NCBI GenBank assembly: GCA_965658615.1
Contig: CBFHSX010000004.1
Location: 1-64,000 of the forward strand
Direction of reading: 5' to 3'
DNA length: 64,000 bases
Source of the DNA: UBA8337 sp965658615
GTDB lineage: Bacteria; Pseudomonadota; Alphaproteobacteria; RS24
Positions 42,723 through 52,235 of the stretch are shown here, piece after piece (within the stretch, counting starts at the first letter, position 1; each line of letters starts with the position of its first letter). Both the position numbers and the translations under genes were made by a program. The notes under the pieces were generated by a model that was given only the letters and a program-made list of their open reading frames with translations, was not told the origin of the DNA and searched no databases.

Positions 42723-44119
42723 TAGCCGATCCGGGATTTTTCGCGAATGAGGTTTTCAACTGCCAGCAAATCATTCGGCGCTTGGCTGAAGCGCTCGGGC
42801 AGGTCCATCATATCGGTTACGCGCTGCGGTGTGTCGGGCGTCGTGCCATAGGCTTGCTCGACCGCTTTCGGGAATTTCGCCGGATGCGCCGTCGCCAATG
42901 TCACCATCGGCACATCATCAGCCAGCACGGCGCGTTCAGCCGCGCCGACACCGACCGCGCTATGCGGGTCGATTTGGAAACCGCAATCAGCACTGGTTTC
43001 CTGCATAATTTTAATCGTTTCGTCTTGGTCAATACGTTCGGCGGCAAACAGCGCGCGCATGAGTTGCAATTCGCCCTCGCTCATTTCAAAACGACCGCTT
43101 TGCGCCAGATTGCCCATCAGCCCGCGCACCCGCGTCGCATCGCGACCAGTCAATTCAAACAAAAGCCGCTCGAAATTGCTCGACACCTGAATATCCATAG
43201 ACGGGCTGGAAGTGGCAACCACCGTGCCCGTTTCATACACGCCACTGGCCAATGTGCGGGCCAGAATATCGTTCACATTGGTGGCGATCATTAATTGTGC
43301 GATCGGCAAGCCCATTTGCGCCGCCACATAGCCGGCAAAAATATCGCCGAAATTACCGGTCGGCACTGAATAGGCAACCGGCTGTTCGGGCGCGCCCAGC
43401 CTGGCGGCGGAGGTGAAGTAATAGGTAATTTGCGCCATCACCCGCGCCCAATTGATCGAATTGACCCCGGCCAAAGACATTTCCTGACGAAACGGCATAT
43501 CGTTAAACATGGATTTGACCAGTGCCTGACAATCGTCAAATGTGCCGTCAATCGCCAGCGTATGCACATTGGCATCGGTCGGCGTGGTCATTTGTTTGCG
43601 CTGCACATCCGAGACGCGGCCATCGGGAAACAGGATAAACACATCAACCGCTTCGCGCCCCCGAAACGCCTCAATCGCCGCACCGCCCGTATCGCCTGAG
43701 GTCGCCCCGATAATGGTCGCGCGCTCACCACGACGGATCAGCGCGTCATCCATCAGGCGCGCCAGCAATTGCATGGCGACGTCTTTAAAAGCCAGCGTCG
43801 GGCCGTGATATAATTCGAGAAAATACTGCCCCTCGCCCAATTGGCTGAGCGGGGCAATCTCCTCACGGGTAAAGCCGGCATAGGCTTCATCGACCATGGC
43901 TTCCAGCCGGTCGCGCGGCACATCATCGCCCATAAAAGGATGCAGCACCTCGACTGCGACACGCTGAAACGACGCGCCTTGAAAGCTTTTCAGCATGGCT
44001 TCAGTCAGGCGCGGCCAGCTTTCGGGCACATAAAGACCGCCATCGGAAGCGAGGCCGGCGAGCAGCGCATCCTCAAAACTCAATTCCGGCGCTTGGCCGC
44101 GGGTCGATAAATATCTCAC
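42722..44119 (-). CDS. thrC: threonine synthase
   Basis: ThrC converts O-phosphohomoserine to threonine. The 465-residue PLP enzyme has MRYLSTRGQAPELSFEDALLAGLASDGGLYVP, the Schiff-base Lys in YHGPTLAFKDVAMQLLARL, the phosphate loop ATSGDTGGAAIEAFRG, SINWARVMAQITYYF and the PTGNFGDIFAGYVA segment. This is the long fungal/Gram-negative type. Its start overlaps surf1 (ATGA), linking threonine synthesis to the oxidase operon, an arrangement often kept in alphaproteobacteria. Confidence 0.97.
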   Translation of the reverse strand: MRYLSTRGQAPELSFEDALLAGLASDGGLYVPESWPRLTEAMLKSFQGASFQRVAVEVLHPFMGDDVPRDRLEAMVDEAYAGFTREEIAPLSQLGEGQYFLELYHGPTLAFKDVAMQLLARLMDDALIRRGERATIIGATSGDTGGAAIEAFRGREAVDVFILFPDGRVSDVQRKQMTTPTDANVHTLAIDGTFDDCQALVKSMFNDMPFRQEMSLAGVNSINWARVMAQITYYFTSAARLGAPEQPVAYSVPTGNFGDIFAGYVAAQMGLPIAQLMIATNVNDILARTLASGVYETGTVVATSSPSMDIQVSSNFERLLFELTGRDATRVRGLMGNLAQSGRFEMSEGELQLMRALFAAERIDQDETIKIMQETSADCGFQIDPHSAVGVGAAERAVLADDVPMVTLATAHPAKFPKAVEQAYGTTPDTPQRVTDMMDLPERFSQAPNDLLAVENLIREKSRIG

Positions 44120-44877
44120 CGGTTTTCATCTCCTTGGCCGTGCGAGGCCGGTTTGTGGCGGTTTTTCCAGAGACGGATGTGCCACAGACCGGAAATAATC
44201 ACAAGCACTATGGCAAGTCCGAACCATGTGCCGGCATATTGCAAATGATTATTGGCAATCTTCATGCGCGTTTGTCCGCCGCGCGGCCAGTGTTTGCCCG
44301 GCGCGGCGCTCTCGGCCAGAAACACCGGCAAATCCATGCGCCAATAGTGACCTATGGCTTTGGGGTCGCGAACATAAACCAGCCCCTCGGTCGGCTTATC
44401 GGCATTGTCGAAACGCCCGCGCCGGTCAGGCCAGCGCAAAATGACATCGAGATTATGCACGCCATCGGGGTTGGCATCGGGCGTATCTTTCAGCCGCGCC
44501 GGAACAAAACCGCGATCGAGCAATAAGGGCGTACCATCGCTCAGCACAAAGGGAACCAAAACGTGATAGCCCGCCGCATCGCGTCGCGGCAAACCCTTCG
44601 GCTTGTTTTCAATTTGCGTGAACCAGAACAGCTGTTCGCGGCCATAGCGCCCGCGCAAAGTGGCGCGGCGATACTCGTCATCCTGTTTGCTGAGCGCTTG
44701 AATATCCGCCGCTTCGGCAATGGTGAAAGCGGGAGCGGCTTGCCGCGCCGCGATGCGTGCCAGAAGCTCTTGCTTCCACGAAAGCCTCTCGACCTGCCAA
44801 AACCCCAAAGCCAGCAAAGCGGCCAGCATGATGGCGGTCAAAAAAGCGGGCAAAAAGAAACGCAGGGAATAAGACAT
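44116..44877 (-). CDS. surf1: SURF1 family cytochrome oxidase biogenesis protein
   Basis: The 253-residue protein has an N-terminal membrane helix (FFLPAFLTAIMLAALLALGFWQVERLSWK, about residues 7-30), a periplasmic domain with RRATLRGRYGREQLFWF, GYHVLVPFVLSDGTPLLLDRGFVP, and a C-terminal helix (HLQYAGTWFGLAIVLVIISGLW). SURF1 helps insert heme a into subunit I of aa3 oxidases. It follows coxC in the operon. No DUF983 gene, often present between them, is found here. Confidence 0.93.
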   Translation of the reverse strand: MSYSLRFFLPAFLTAIMLAALLALGFWQVERLSWKQELLARIAARQAAPAFTIAEAADIQALSKQDDEYRRATLRGRYGREQLFWFTQIENKPKGLPRRDAAGYHVLVPFVLSDGTPLLLDRGFVPARLKDTPDANPDGVHNLDVILRWPDRRGRFDNADKPTEGLVYVRDPKAIGHYWRMDLPVFLAESAAPGKHWPRGGQTRMKIANNHLQYAGTWFGLAIVLVIISGLWHIRLWKNRHKPASHGQGDENR

Positions 44878-44910
44878 ATTTATCCCCTACGTTCCAAAAT
44901 CAGACAGGTC

Positions 44911-45738
44911 TTAATGCGACGCGCCGGCACCCAGAATGTAGATGACGACGAACAGGAAAAGCCAGACGACATCGACAAAGTGCCAGTACCAAGCCGCCGC
45001 TTCGAAACCGAAATGCTGTTGCGATGAGAAATGACCCTTCATCGCGCGCAGCAGGCAGACCAGCAGGAAGATGGTGCCGACCAAAACGTGGAAACCGTGA
45101 AAACCGGTCGCCATATAGAAAGTCGCGCCATAAATATGGCCGGAGAAACCGAATGCGGCGTGTTGATATTCGTAAACCTGAAACACGGTGAACAGCGCGC
45201 CCAGAGCAACTGTGAGGATAAGACCCCATTTCAGCCCTTCGCGGTCATCATGTTGCAGCGCATGGTGCGCCCAAGTGACTGTCGTGCCCGAAGTCAGCAG
45301 CACCAGCGTATTGATCAGCGGCAAGTGCCACGGGTCAAAGGTTTCAATGCCCTCGGGCGGCCAGACACCGCCGGTCAGCGCGGCGCGCTCGGCTTGAATG
45401 GCCTCGCCCGGATACAGGCTGATATCGAAATAAGCCCAGAACCAAGCGACAAAAAACATAACTTCCGAGGCGATGAACAAAATCATGCCATAGCGATGGT
45501 GCATTTGAACAACCGGCGTATGGTCGCCTTGGTCCGCCTCTTTGACGACGTCGCGCCACCAAGCCAGCATGGTGTAAAGCACACCGGCCAGACCGACCAG
45601 CATGACCCACGGCGTATCGTCGTGAAAATATTGCACGGCACCAATCGACAGCAATAACACGCTGATCGAGGCCACAACGGGCCATGGGCTCGGGTCTACC
45701 AGATGATAGTCGTGATTTTTTGCGTGACTGTCAGCCAT
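44911..45738 (-). CDS. coxC: cytochrome c oxidase subunit III
   Basis: The 275-residue protein has the seven-helix pattern of subunit III, starting with HDYHLVDPSPWPVVAS. It contains FIASEVMFFVAWFWAYFD with the conserved Glu, GVWPPEGIETFDPWHLPLINT, SGTTVTWAHHALQ, and the C-terminal FEAAAWYWHFVDVVWLFLF. It stabilises the catalytic core of the aa3 oxidase and supports proton uptake. It lies four bases after ctaG. Confidence 0.97.
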   Translation of the reverse strand: MADSHAKNHDYHLVDPSPWPVVASISVLLLSIGAVQYFHDDTPWVMLVGLAGVLYTMLAWWRDVVKEADQGDHTPVVQMHHRYGMILFIASEVMFFVAWFWAYFDISLYPGEAIQAERAALTGGVWPPEGIETFDPWHLPLINTLVLLTSGTTVTWAHHALQHDDREGLKWGLILTVALGALFTVFQVYEYQHAAFGFSGHIYGATFYMATGFHGFHVLVGTIFLLVCLLRAMKGHFSSQQHFGFEAAAWYWHFVDVVWLFLFVVIYILGAGASH

Positions 45739-45742
45739 AATT

Positions 45743-46357
45743 CTATCCCCTCGGTGTTGCAGGATCCGCCTGCTCGTTTATGCGCGGCGTCAAACTATCG
45801 GCTGATGCCTCATCTGCCGCCTCAAAGAATGTATAAGACAAAGTGATGGTTTTGACATCATCCATTTCAGAATCTGTCAGGATTTCCGGATCGATGAAAA
45901 AGCTTACCGGCATATCAACGGTCTGACCCGGCGCGAGAACTTGTTCGGTAAAGCAAAAACAATCAATCTTCGAAAAATAAATGCCGGCTTGTTCGGGCGT
46001 CACATTATAGGTGGCCGTGCCGGTTATGGTGCGGTCGGTTTTGTTGCGGGCGCGATAAAAAGCCAAGCCCGATTCGCCGACCGGAATATTGACCGCCGCT
46101 TCCGGTGCTTCGAAATCCCATGGCAGGCGGCGATTGAGGCTGGCGTCGAAGCGCACGGTCATCAGGCGGTCGGAGACCGCGCCCGGCGCGGCTTCGGCCA
46201 CTTGTGTGGTGCCGCCGAAACCGGTGACGCGACAAAACAGATCATAAAGCGGCACAGCGGCATAGGCTGCACCGATCATCGCCACCGCCATCATGGCGGC
46301 TCCGCCGGCAACGCGGCGATTGGCTTTTTCAGCTTGCATGTCTGTCCGTTCACTCAT
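45743..46357 (-). CDS. ctaG: cytochrome c oxidase assembly protein CtaG (Cox11)
   Basis: The 204-residue protein has one N-terminal membrane helix (GGAAMMAVAMIGAAYAAVPLYDLFCRVTGF) and a periplasmic immunoglobulin-like copper domain with DCFCFTEQVLAPGQ (the C-x-C-F copper motif) and DMPVSFFIDPEI. It delivers copper to the CuB site of subunit I. It lies between the small coxF-like gene and coxC, the normal operon position. Confidence 0.96.
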   Translation of the reverse strand: MSERTDMQAEKANRRVAGGAAMMAVAMIGAAYAAVPLYDLFCRVTGFGGTTQVAEAAPGAVSDRLMTVRFDASLNRRLPWDFEAPEAAVNIPVGESGLAFYRARNKTDRTITGTATYNVTPEQAGIYFSKIDCFCFTEQVLAPGQTVDMPVSFFIDPEILTDSEMDDVKTITLSYTFFEAADEASADSLTPRINEQADPATPRG

Positions 46358-46359
46358 GA

Positions 46360-46527
46360 CTAGAGCGGCCGCGCGGCCACATTGGCTCCCAATTTGGCCA
46401 GTGTGACCCAGAAAAACATGCCGACAAAAACCAGCAGCACAATGGCCATAATGGCGGCGCGCTTGCGGCGTTGTTTCAGCAATTCATCGGTCCAAACCGG
46501 ATTTTCAATATTGTTTTCGTCGCTCAT
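46360..46527 (-). CDS. small CoxF-like single-helix protein of the oxidase operon
   Basis: The 55-residue protein has a polar N-terminus (MSDENNIENPVWTDELLKQR), a KRR stop-transfer cluster, one membrane helix (AAIMAIVLLVFVGMFFWVTLAKLG) and a short tail. Its ATG overlaps the ctaB stop (ATGA) and its stop is two bases from ctaG. A tiny protein at this place between ctaB and ctaG is common in alphaproteobacterial cox operons (CoxF); its role in assembly is not well established. Confidence 0.8.
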   Translation of the reverse strand: MSDENNIENPVWTDELLKQRRKRAAIMAIVLLVFVGMFFWVTLAKLGANVAARPL

Positions 46528-47447
46528 GAGACCACCAGCCTGTCTGCCGGCAAAAGCACGAACAGAAGAAAAAGATAGAAAATTGAATAGGCAAATGTCA
46601 TGCCCGCCAGACGATTGCGTTGCGCCTCTTTGCACAGCGCCAGCGCCACACATAGGGCCAGAAACAAACTGCCCAGCACGACCGCACCGAACGCATAAAA
46701 CGCACCGGCAAAGCCCAATTGATAAGGCAGCAGGGTTACCGCCAACAGCACCACCGCATAGGCTACGATTTGCGTCAGCGTGGCGGTTGCGCCGGCCGTC
46801 ACCGGCAGCATGGGCACATTGGCGGCTTTGTAATCATCATTTTTGATGAGGGCCAGCGCCCAAAAATGCGGCGGCGTCCAGAAAAAGATAATGGCAAAAT
46901 AAATCAGCGGTTCGACCGATAGCGCATTGGCGCTGGCAGCCCAGCCAATGACCGGCGGCAGCGCGCCGGCCGCACCGCCAATAACAATGTTTTGCGCCGT
47001 CGAGCGCTTCAAAAACATGGTGTAAATAACCGCGTAAAAGAAAATCGTGAAAGCCAAAAGCGCGGCGCTCAGATAATTGACCATCACCGCCATGCCCAGC
47101 ACGGACAGGCCGGAAACCCAGAGACCGAACTCTAATGCCGCGTCTTTTGACACACGGCCCGACGGGATGGGGCGCGTTTGTGTGCGGCTCATAATCGCGT
47201 CAATATCGGCGTCATACCACATATTGAGCGCGGCCGACGCGCCCGCACCGACAGCGATCAACACCAGTGCCGAAATGGCGACAGCCGGGGGCAAAGAGCC
47301 CGGCGCCATCACCATGCCGATCAGGGCGGTGAACACAACCAGCGACATGACGCGCGGCTTCATCAGAGCGATGAAATCGGCAGCGGAGCCGGCATCCAAA
47401 GACACCGGCTCCTGCATTTTCGTCAATGTCTCTTTATTTTGAGACAT
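46524..47447 (-). CDS. ctaB: protoheme IX farnesyltransferase (heme O synthase)
   Basis: CtaB farnesylates heme b to heme o, the precursor of heme a. The 307-residue UbiA-superfamily protein has MKPRVMSLVVFTALIGM, the prenyl diphosphate motif NMWYDADIDAIMSRTQTRPI, and the second acidic site HFWALALIKNDDYKAANVP. About eight to nine membrane helices are expected. It lies between coxA (18-base gap) and the coxF-like gene. A heme A synthase (ctaA) is not in the window. Confidence 0.96.
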   Translation of the reverse strand: MSQNKETLTKMQEPVSLDAGSAADFIALMKPRVMSLVVFTALIGMVMAPGSLPPAVAISALVLIAVGAGASAALNMWYDADIDAIMSRTQTRPIPSGRVSKDAALEFGLWVSGLSVLGMAVMVNYLSAALLAFTIFFYAVIYTMFLKRSTAQNIVIGGAAGALPPVIGWAASANALSVEPLIYFAIIFFWTPPHFWALALIKNDDYKAANVPMLPVTAGATATLTQIVAYAVVLLAVTLLPYQLGFAGAFYAFGAVVLGSLFLALCVALALCKEAQRNRLAGMTFAYSIFYLFLLFVLLPADRLVVS

Positions 47448-47465
47448 AAGAACTCCTTGTTCTGC

Positions 47466-49067
47466 CTATTTCACTTTCGGCAGGTCAGAGAATTGGTGGA
47501 ACGGCGGCGGTGAGGACAGGGTCCACTCCAGTGTCGTTGCCCCCTCGCCCCACGGATTGTCACCTGCGGGCTGCTTGCGGGCCAGTGCGTGAAACACACC
47601 GAACAGGAAGATCAGCACGCCAATGGCGGCAATATAGGAACCGATGGAGGACCAGTAATTCCAGCCCGCATAGGCATCGGGATAGTCAGCATAGCGACGC
47701 GGCATGCCGGCCAGACCGAGGAAGTGTTGCGGGAAGAAGATCAGGTTCACGCCGATAAAGGTGACCCAAAAGTGCAACTTACCGATAAACTCGGAATAGG
47801 TGTAACCGAACATTTTGCCGAACCAATAATACCAGCCGGCGAAAATGGCGAACACGGCACCCAGCGACAAGACGTAATGGAAGTGCGCCACGACGAAGTA
47901 TGTGTCGTGATAGGCGCGGTCAACACCGGCATTGGCCAGCATGACGCCCGTTACACCACCCAGCGTAAACAGGAAGATAAAGCCAAGCGCCCAAAGCATC
48001 GGCGTCTTGAACTCAATCGATCCGCCCCACATTGTGGCGATCCATGAGAAGATCTTCACCCCTGTCGGCACGGCAATCACCATGGTGGCCGCCACGAAAT
48101 AGGCTTGCGTATCGACGCTCAGGCCGGCCGTGTACATATGGTGCGCCCAGACGACAAAGCCGACGCCGCCAATCGCGACCATGGCATAGGCCATGCCGAG
48201 ATAACCGAAGACCGGCTTTTTCGAAAAGGTCGAGACCACATGGCTGACAATACCGAAGCCCGGCAGGATGAGGATATACACCTCAGGATGCGCGAAGAAC
48301 CAGAACAAGTGCTGATACAAGATCGGGTCACCGCCGCCGGCAGGATCGAAGAAGGTCGTGCCGAAATTACGGTCGGTCAGCAGCATTGTGATGGCACCGG
48401 CAAACACCGGCAGCGACAAGAGAAGCAAGAAGACCGTGACCAGAACTGACCAGACGAAAAGCGGCATTTTATGCATCGTCATGCCCGGGGCACGCATGTT
48501 GAAGATGGTGGTGATGAAGTTAATCGCACCGAGAATCGAAGAGATACCGGCAACATGCATGGACAAGATAGCATAGTCCATGGCCGGGCCGGGCTGGCCG
48601 GAGGTCGAGAGCGGCGGATAAATCGTCCACCCGCCACCAACGCCGTCATTGCCCGGAGGGCCCTCAGCGAAGATTGACATGACCAGCAGCGCAAAAGACG
48701 CCGGCAGCAGCCAGAAAGAAATATTATTCATGCGCGGGAAGGCCATATCCGGCGCACCGATCATCAGCGGCACGAACCAGTTACCGAAACCGCCAATCAT
48801 TGCCGGCATGACCATAAAGAAGATCATGATCAGGCCATGGCCGGTCACCAGCACATTATAAAGGTGATAATTGCCACCCAGAATGCCGTCACCCGGGGCT
48901 TGCAATTCCATGCGCATCAGCACGGACATAAAGCCACCGATCACCCCTGCGAAAATCGCAAAGATAAGATACATGGTGCCGATATCTTTATGGTTGGTCG
49001 AATAGACGTAACGACGCCATCCCGTTGGATGGTCCTCGTGTCCGTGAGCGGCTGCTTCGTTTGCCAT
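47466..49067 (-). CDS. coxA: cytochrome c oxidase subunit I (aa3 type)
   Basis: The 533-residue catalytic subunit has about 12 membrane helices. Metal ligands are visible in TGHGLIMIFFMVMPAMIGGF (heme a His), WFFAHPEVYILILPGFGI (CuB His with the cross-linked Tyr and the D-channel Glu of A1-type enzymes), WAHHMYTAG (CuB His pair) and HDTYFVVAHFHYVLSLGA (heme a3 and a His). The enzyme reduces O2 and pumps protons. ATG 49067 follows GGGAGAAAG; a GTG one codon earlier is rejected. Confidence 0.98.
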   Translation of the reverse strand: MANEAAAHGHEDHPTGWRRYVYSTNHKDIGTMYLIFAIFAGVIGGFMSVLMRMELQAPGDGILGGNYHLYNVLVTGHGLIMIFFMVMPAMIGGFGNWFVPLMIGAPDMAFPRMNNISFWLLPASFALLVMSIFAEGPPGNDGVGGGWTIYPPLSTSGQPGPAMDYAILSMHVAGISSILGAINFITTIFNMRAPGMTMHKMPLFVWSVLVTVFLLLLSLPVFAGAITMLLTDRNFGTTFFDPAGGGDPILYQHLFWFFAHPEVYILILPGFGIVSHVVSTFSKKPVFGYLGMAYAMVAIGGVGFVVWAHHMYTAGLSVDTQAYFVAATMVIAVPTGVKIFSWIATMWGGSIEFKTPMLWALGFIFLFTLGGVTGVMLANAGVDRAYHDTYFVVAHFHYVLSLGAVFAIFAGWYYWFGKMFGYTYSEFIGKLHFWVTFIGVNLIFFPQHFLGLAGMPRRYADYPDAYAGWNYWSSIGSYIAAIGVLIFLFGVFHALARKQPAGDNPWGEGATTLEWTLSSPPPFHQFSDLPKVK

Positions 49068-49085
49068 CACTCTTTCTCCCTTAAC

Positions 49086-49934
49086 TTAACGCTTTGCGTC
49101 GGTTGGTGCCGCGGCGGCATACATGCCGTCGCTCGATTCGATTTGGGCGTATTCGGCCTCGGCTTCTTCTACCCAAGCGGCAAATTCCGCTTTGCTGACA
49201 ACTTCAATGCGAATCGGCATGAAGGCGTGGCGAATGCCGCACAACTCAGAACACTGGCCATAAAACGTGCCGGTTTTCTCGGCACGGAACCAAGTTTCGT
49301 TCAAGCGGCCCGGTACGGCGTCGATTTTCAGACCAAAAGCCGGCATGGCGAAAGCATGCAACACATCGGCAGCGGTCACGACCACGCGCACTGTCGTATC
49401 GACCGGCACAACCATGGCCGTATCCGTGGCCAAGAGGCGCGGCTGCGCGCCGCGTTCTTCGTCAGACAGCATCAGCGAATCGAAAGCGAAATCGCCATGG
49501 TCGGGATATTCATAACCCCAATACCACTGATAACCGACCGCTTTGACGGTCATATCGGCTTCCGGAATATCGCGCTGGAAATAAAGCAGACGGAAGGAGG
49601 GAATGGCGATGACCACCAGAATGATGATCGGCACAACGGTCCAGATAACTTCGACCAGCGTGTTATGGGTGGTTTTGCTCGGCTGCGGATTGGCTTTCGC
49701 GCTGAAGCGAACCATCACATAAAGCATCAGGCCCAGAACGAGAACCGTAATCGCGGTCATCAGTACCAGCAGGAAATTATTAAAGTCGGTAATCATCGAC
49801 ATGTTTTGTGTTGCGGCTTCCTGAAAACCCAACTGCCACGGCTCAGGCTTATTGGCCAGTGCCGGTGCGGTAATGCCTGCAAAAGCGGCCAAAATGGCGG
49901 CGCTGCGGCGTGCGATTGACTTAAAAAGACCCAT
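49086..49934 (-). CDS. coxB: cytochrome c oxidase subunit II
   Basis: The 282-residue subunit has a signal-like N-terminus, two membrane helices (about residues 44-70 and 90-112) and a periplasmic cupredoxin domain. The CuA site is complete: His in ADVLHAFAMP and GQCSELCGIRHAFMPI with both Cys, Glu, His and Met. The aromatic patch VGYQWYWGYEYP accepts electrons from cytochrome c. ATG 49934 has GGAGA upstream; the frame extends to 49976 but that start lacks a site. It is the first gene of the cox operon. Confidence 0.97.
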   Translation of the reverse strand: MGLFKSIARRSAAILAAFAGITAPALANKPEPWQLGFQEAATQNMSMITDFNNFLLVLMTAITVLVLGLMLYVMVRFSAKANPQPSKTTHNTLVEVIWTVVPIIILVVIAIPSFRLLYFQRDIPEADMTVKAVGYQWYWGYEYPDHGDFAFDSLMLSDEERGAQPRLLATDTAMVVPVDTTVRVVVTAADVLHAFAMPAFGLKIDAVPGRLNETWFRAEKTGTFYGQCSELCGIRHAFMPIRIEVVSKAEFAAWVEEAEAEYAQIESSDGMYAAAAPTDAKR

Positions 49935-50137
49935 ATTCTGTCTCCAATTGCGAATGGCTTGGGACTCACCCCTCATAGATGACCATCTCTATACAACACC
50001 CAGCAAAAAAATACAGAAATTCTGACGGCCATGCGACTTTATGACCGCAAAGCGCCCCTGCACGCTTAAATTCAATTATCGGCCTTGTTTCTAGGCCTTG
50101 CAACCGACATATTAGTCTCTCAATCAGGAGAGATATT
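49935..50137. other. divergent intergenic region between coxB and tldD
   Basis: These 203 bases hold the cox and tldD promoters. One GANTC (GACTC, near 49956-49960) lies close to coxB. On the plus strand TTGTTT (50085-50090), a 17-base spacer and CATATT (50108-50113) could be the tldD promoter. On the minus strand I see an A/T-rich TATAGA but no good -35. No gene or structured RNA is recognisable. Confidence 0.35.
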
Positions 50138-51562
50138 GTGAGCCACGACCCGAAAGACCTATTCTTCAACCAAGCCGGACTGGACCTCGAGCAAACCCAC
50201 GCGTTTACCGAGCAGGCTCTGGCGGCGGCCGATGATGGCGAGCTATATCTCGAATACACGCTGTCCGAGGCGTTTTCATTTGACGATAACCGGTTGAAAG
50301 CGGCGAGCTTTGACACGGCGCATGGCTTTGGCCTGCGGGCGGTGAAAGGCGAAGCGGTCGGCTTTGCCCATGCAACCGACCTTTCCATGCCGGCGCTGAC
50401 ACGCGCCAGCGCCAGCCTGTCGCCGGTTTTGTCCGGCCATTCGGGCAATTGGGCAGCCGCACCGGCTTTGGGAGGCAGCGCGCTGTATATGGCCGATAAC
50501 CCGCTGGATGGCGCTGAATTTACCGATAAAGTAAAATTGCTGGAAGAGATTAACGCCTATGCCCGCGCCAAGGATAATCGTGTGCGGCAGGTCTCCGTAT
50601 CGCTTTCAGGCGAGTGGCAGGCCGTGTGTATTGTGCGCCCCGATACCGGCCCGCTTTTTGATGTGCGGCCTTTGGTGCGCCTCGATGTATCGCTGGTGGT
50701 CGGCGAAGGGGAGCGGCAGGAAACAGGCCATTCCGGCCGTGGCGGTCGCGCCAATTACGCGCAATGGTTGGCACCGGAAAACTGGCAGGCGCAGGTCAAT
50801 AATGCGCTGAAGCAGGCCGTGACCAATCTCGATTCGATTCCCGCCCCGGCCGGTGAAATGGATGTGGTGCTGGGCCCGGGCTGGCCGGGCATTTTGCTAC
50901 ACGAAGCCGTCGGCCATGGTCTGGAGGGTGATTTCAACCGCAAAAAGACATCCGCCTTTTCCGACCGCATCGGCGAACGCGTCGCCTCACCGGGGGTCAC
51001 CGTGATCGATGACGGCACCATTCCCGATCGCCGTGGCTCGCTGACCATTGATGATGAGGGCACGCCAAGTTCAAAAACCGTGCTTATCGAGGACGGGATT
51101 TTGAAAGGCTATATGCAAGATCGGCTGAATGCGCGACTAATGGGCATGGCCCCGACCGGCAATGGGCGGCGCGAAAGCTATAATTGCCAACCCATGCCGC
51201 GCATGACCAACACTTATATGCTGGGCGGCAATCATGAGCCTGAAGAAATTTTGAGCTCGGTGAAAAACGGCATTTACGCAACCGCTTTTGGCGGCGGGCA
51301 AGTCGATATTACCAGTGGCAAGTTTGTTTTCTCGTGCACGGAAGCGTTTGAAATCAAAGACGGCAAGCTGGGCGCACCGCTGAAAGGCGCAACGCTGATC
51401 GGCACCGGCCCGGAATCCATGCAGCGCATTTCAATGATCGGCAATGATATGCAGCTCGATGAAGGCATTGGCACATGCGGCAAAGCCGGCCAAGGCGTGC
51501 CGGTCGGCGTCGGCCAACCGAGCCTAAGAATAGACGGCCTGACGGTTGGAGGGACAGGCTAA
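50138..51562 (+). CDS. tldD: TldD family metalloprotease subunit
   Basis: The 474-residue protein has the zinc-binding helix GILLHEAVGHGLEGDFNRKK (HExxxH), GITDGKLGAPLKGATL-type wording near the end (EIKDGKLGAPLKGATLIG) and TCGKAGQGVPVGVGQPSLRI at the C-terminus. TldD pairs with TldE/PmbA to degrade unfolded peptides and to process some modified peptides. Its partner pmbA lies about 5 kb downstream on the same strand. The start is GTG with CAGGAGAG eight bases upstream. Confidence 0.95.
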   Translation: MSHDPKDLFFNQAGLDLEQTHAFTEQALAAADDGELYLEYTLSEAFSFDDNRLKAASFDTAHGFGLRAVKGEAVGFAHATDLSMPALTRASASLSPVLSGHSGNWAAAPALGGSALYMADNPLDGAEFTDKVKLLEEINAYARAKDNRVRQVSVSLSGEWQAVCIVRPDTGPLFDVRPLVRLDVSLVVGEGERQETGHSGRGGRANYAQWLAPENWQAQVNNALKQAVTNLDSIPAPAGEMDVVLGPGWPGILLHEAVGHGLEGDFNRKKTSAFSDRIGERVASPGVTVIDDGTIPDRRGSLTIDDEGTPSSKTVLIEDGILKGYMQDRLNARLMGMAPTGNGRRESYNCQPMPRMTNTYMLGGNHEPEEILSSVKNGIYATAFGGGQVDITSGKFVFSCTEAFEIKDGKLGAPLKGATLIGTGPESMQRISMIGNDMQLDEGIGTCGKAGQGVPVGVGQPSLRIDGLTVGGTG

Positions 51563-51577
51563 GCGCCTGCAAGCGAA

Positions 51578-51600
51578 GTGGTTTGGCGCAGTCAAACCAC
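51578..51600 (+). terminator. perfect hairpin after tldD, possible terminator
   Basis: GTGGTTTG (51578-51585) and CAAACCAC (51593-51600) form an 8-base perfect stem around a 7-base loop, 15 bases after the tldD stop. No T run follows, so it may act with Rho or only protect the mRNA end. Confidence 0.45.
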
Positions 51601-51714
51601 GCAGACGCAGCAAGCCCTCCATCTGCTCATGAAGATATGCTAAACCTTGGGGCAAGACCGGCGTGCCGCCTGCACATAGAGATGGGCGTGCCGGAAAAGT
51701 AAGAGACTTGTTGC

Positions 51715-52233
51715 ATGCATTTCATCACCCAACGCCTCATTAACCCGCAGCACCCGCAGCATTTCGGCAGCGTGGTGGTTCTCGGCTGGCTGCTGGCCTT
51801 TGCGGCCGTATTTCCGACCGTCATTTACCCCAATCATCTGATTGGTACGCTGGCCGGTTTTGTCACGCTCGCCGCGCCGCTATCAGCGCAGATTTATAGC
51901 CTGCGCGCGCTGCTGCCTTTGCGCCGAGATAGAAAATGGATGGCCAATATGATGGCCGCTCTATGGACACTGAGCTATATCCCCGCCGCCTTTTTATGTC
52001 TGAGTTTTGCGCGCTGGCAGGAGGCGATGCACCTGCCCTTGAGCGGTGCGGTGCTGGCGCTTTTGAGTTTCGGCCTGCTATTCCCCGGCCTCGCGCCGTT
52101 TTTCGCTTATGCGATAAACACGAAATTTATCCGCCCGCATGAGGGGCCTATCCGGCTCACGGTCGCCGGCCTCCTATTTATTGTCGCTTGGGTGCTGGCC
52201 GGTGTCACCGCCGAAATCATCGCTTCGGTTTAA
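51715..52233 (+). CDS. small polytopic membrane protein of unknown function
   Basis: The 172-residue protein has five predicted membrane helices (about 20-38, 42-63, 78-98, 108-133 and 146-170) and short basic loops (LRALLPLRRDRKWMANM). No catalytic motif or known family is evident. It lies between tldD and the convergent gshA, with two bases to the gshA stop. The ribosome binding site is unclear. A five-helix length and the absence of charged residues within helices give no clue to transport. Function unknown. Confidence 0.65.
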   Translation: MHFITQRLINPQHPQHFGSVVVLGWLLAFAAVFPTVIYPNHLIGTLAGFVTLAAPLSAQIYSLRALLPLRRDRKWMANMMAALWTLSYIPAAFLCLSFARWQEAMHLPLSGAVLALLSFGLLFPGLAPFFAYAINTKFIRPHEGPIRLTVAGLLFIVAWVLAGVTAEIIASV

Positions 52234-52235
52234 CG

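Noticed and set aside
51563..51714. Possible tRNA or small RNA gene between tldD and the membrane protein
   Set aside because: The hairpin at 51578-51600 is isolated; no cloverleaf, no CCA end or conserved T-loop. A short GGCGTGCCG direct repeat (near 51660 and 51683) is too small to interpret.
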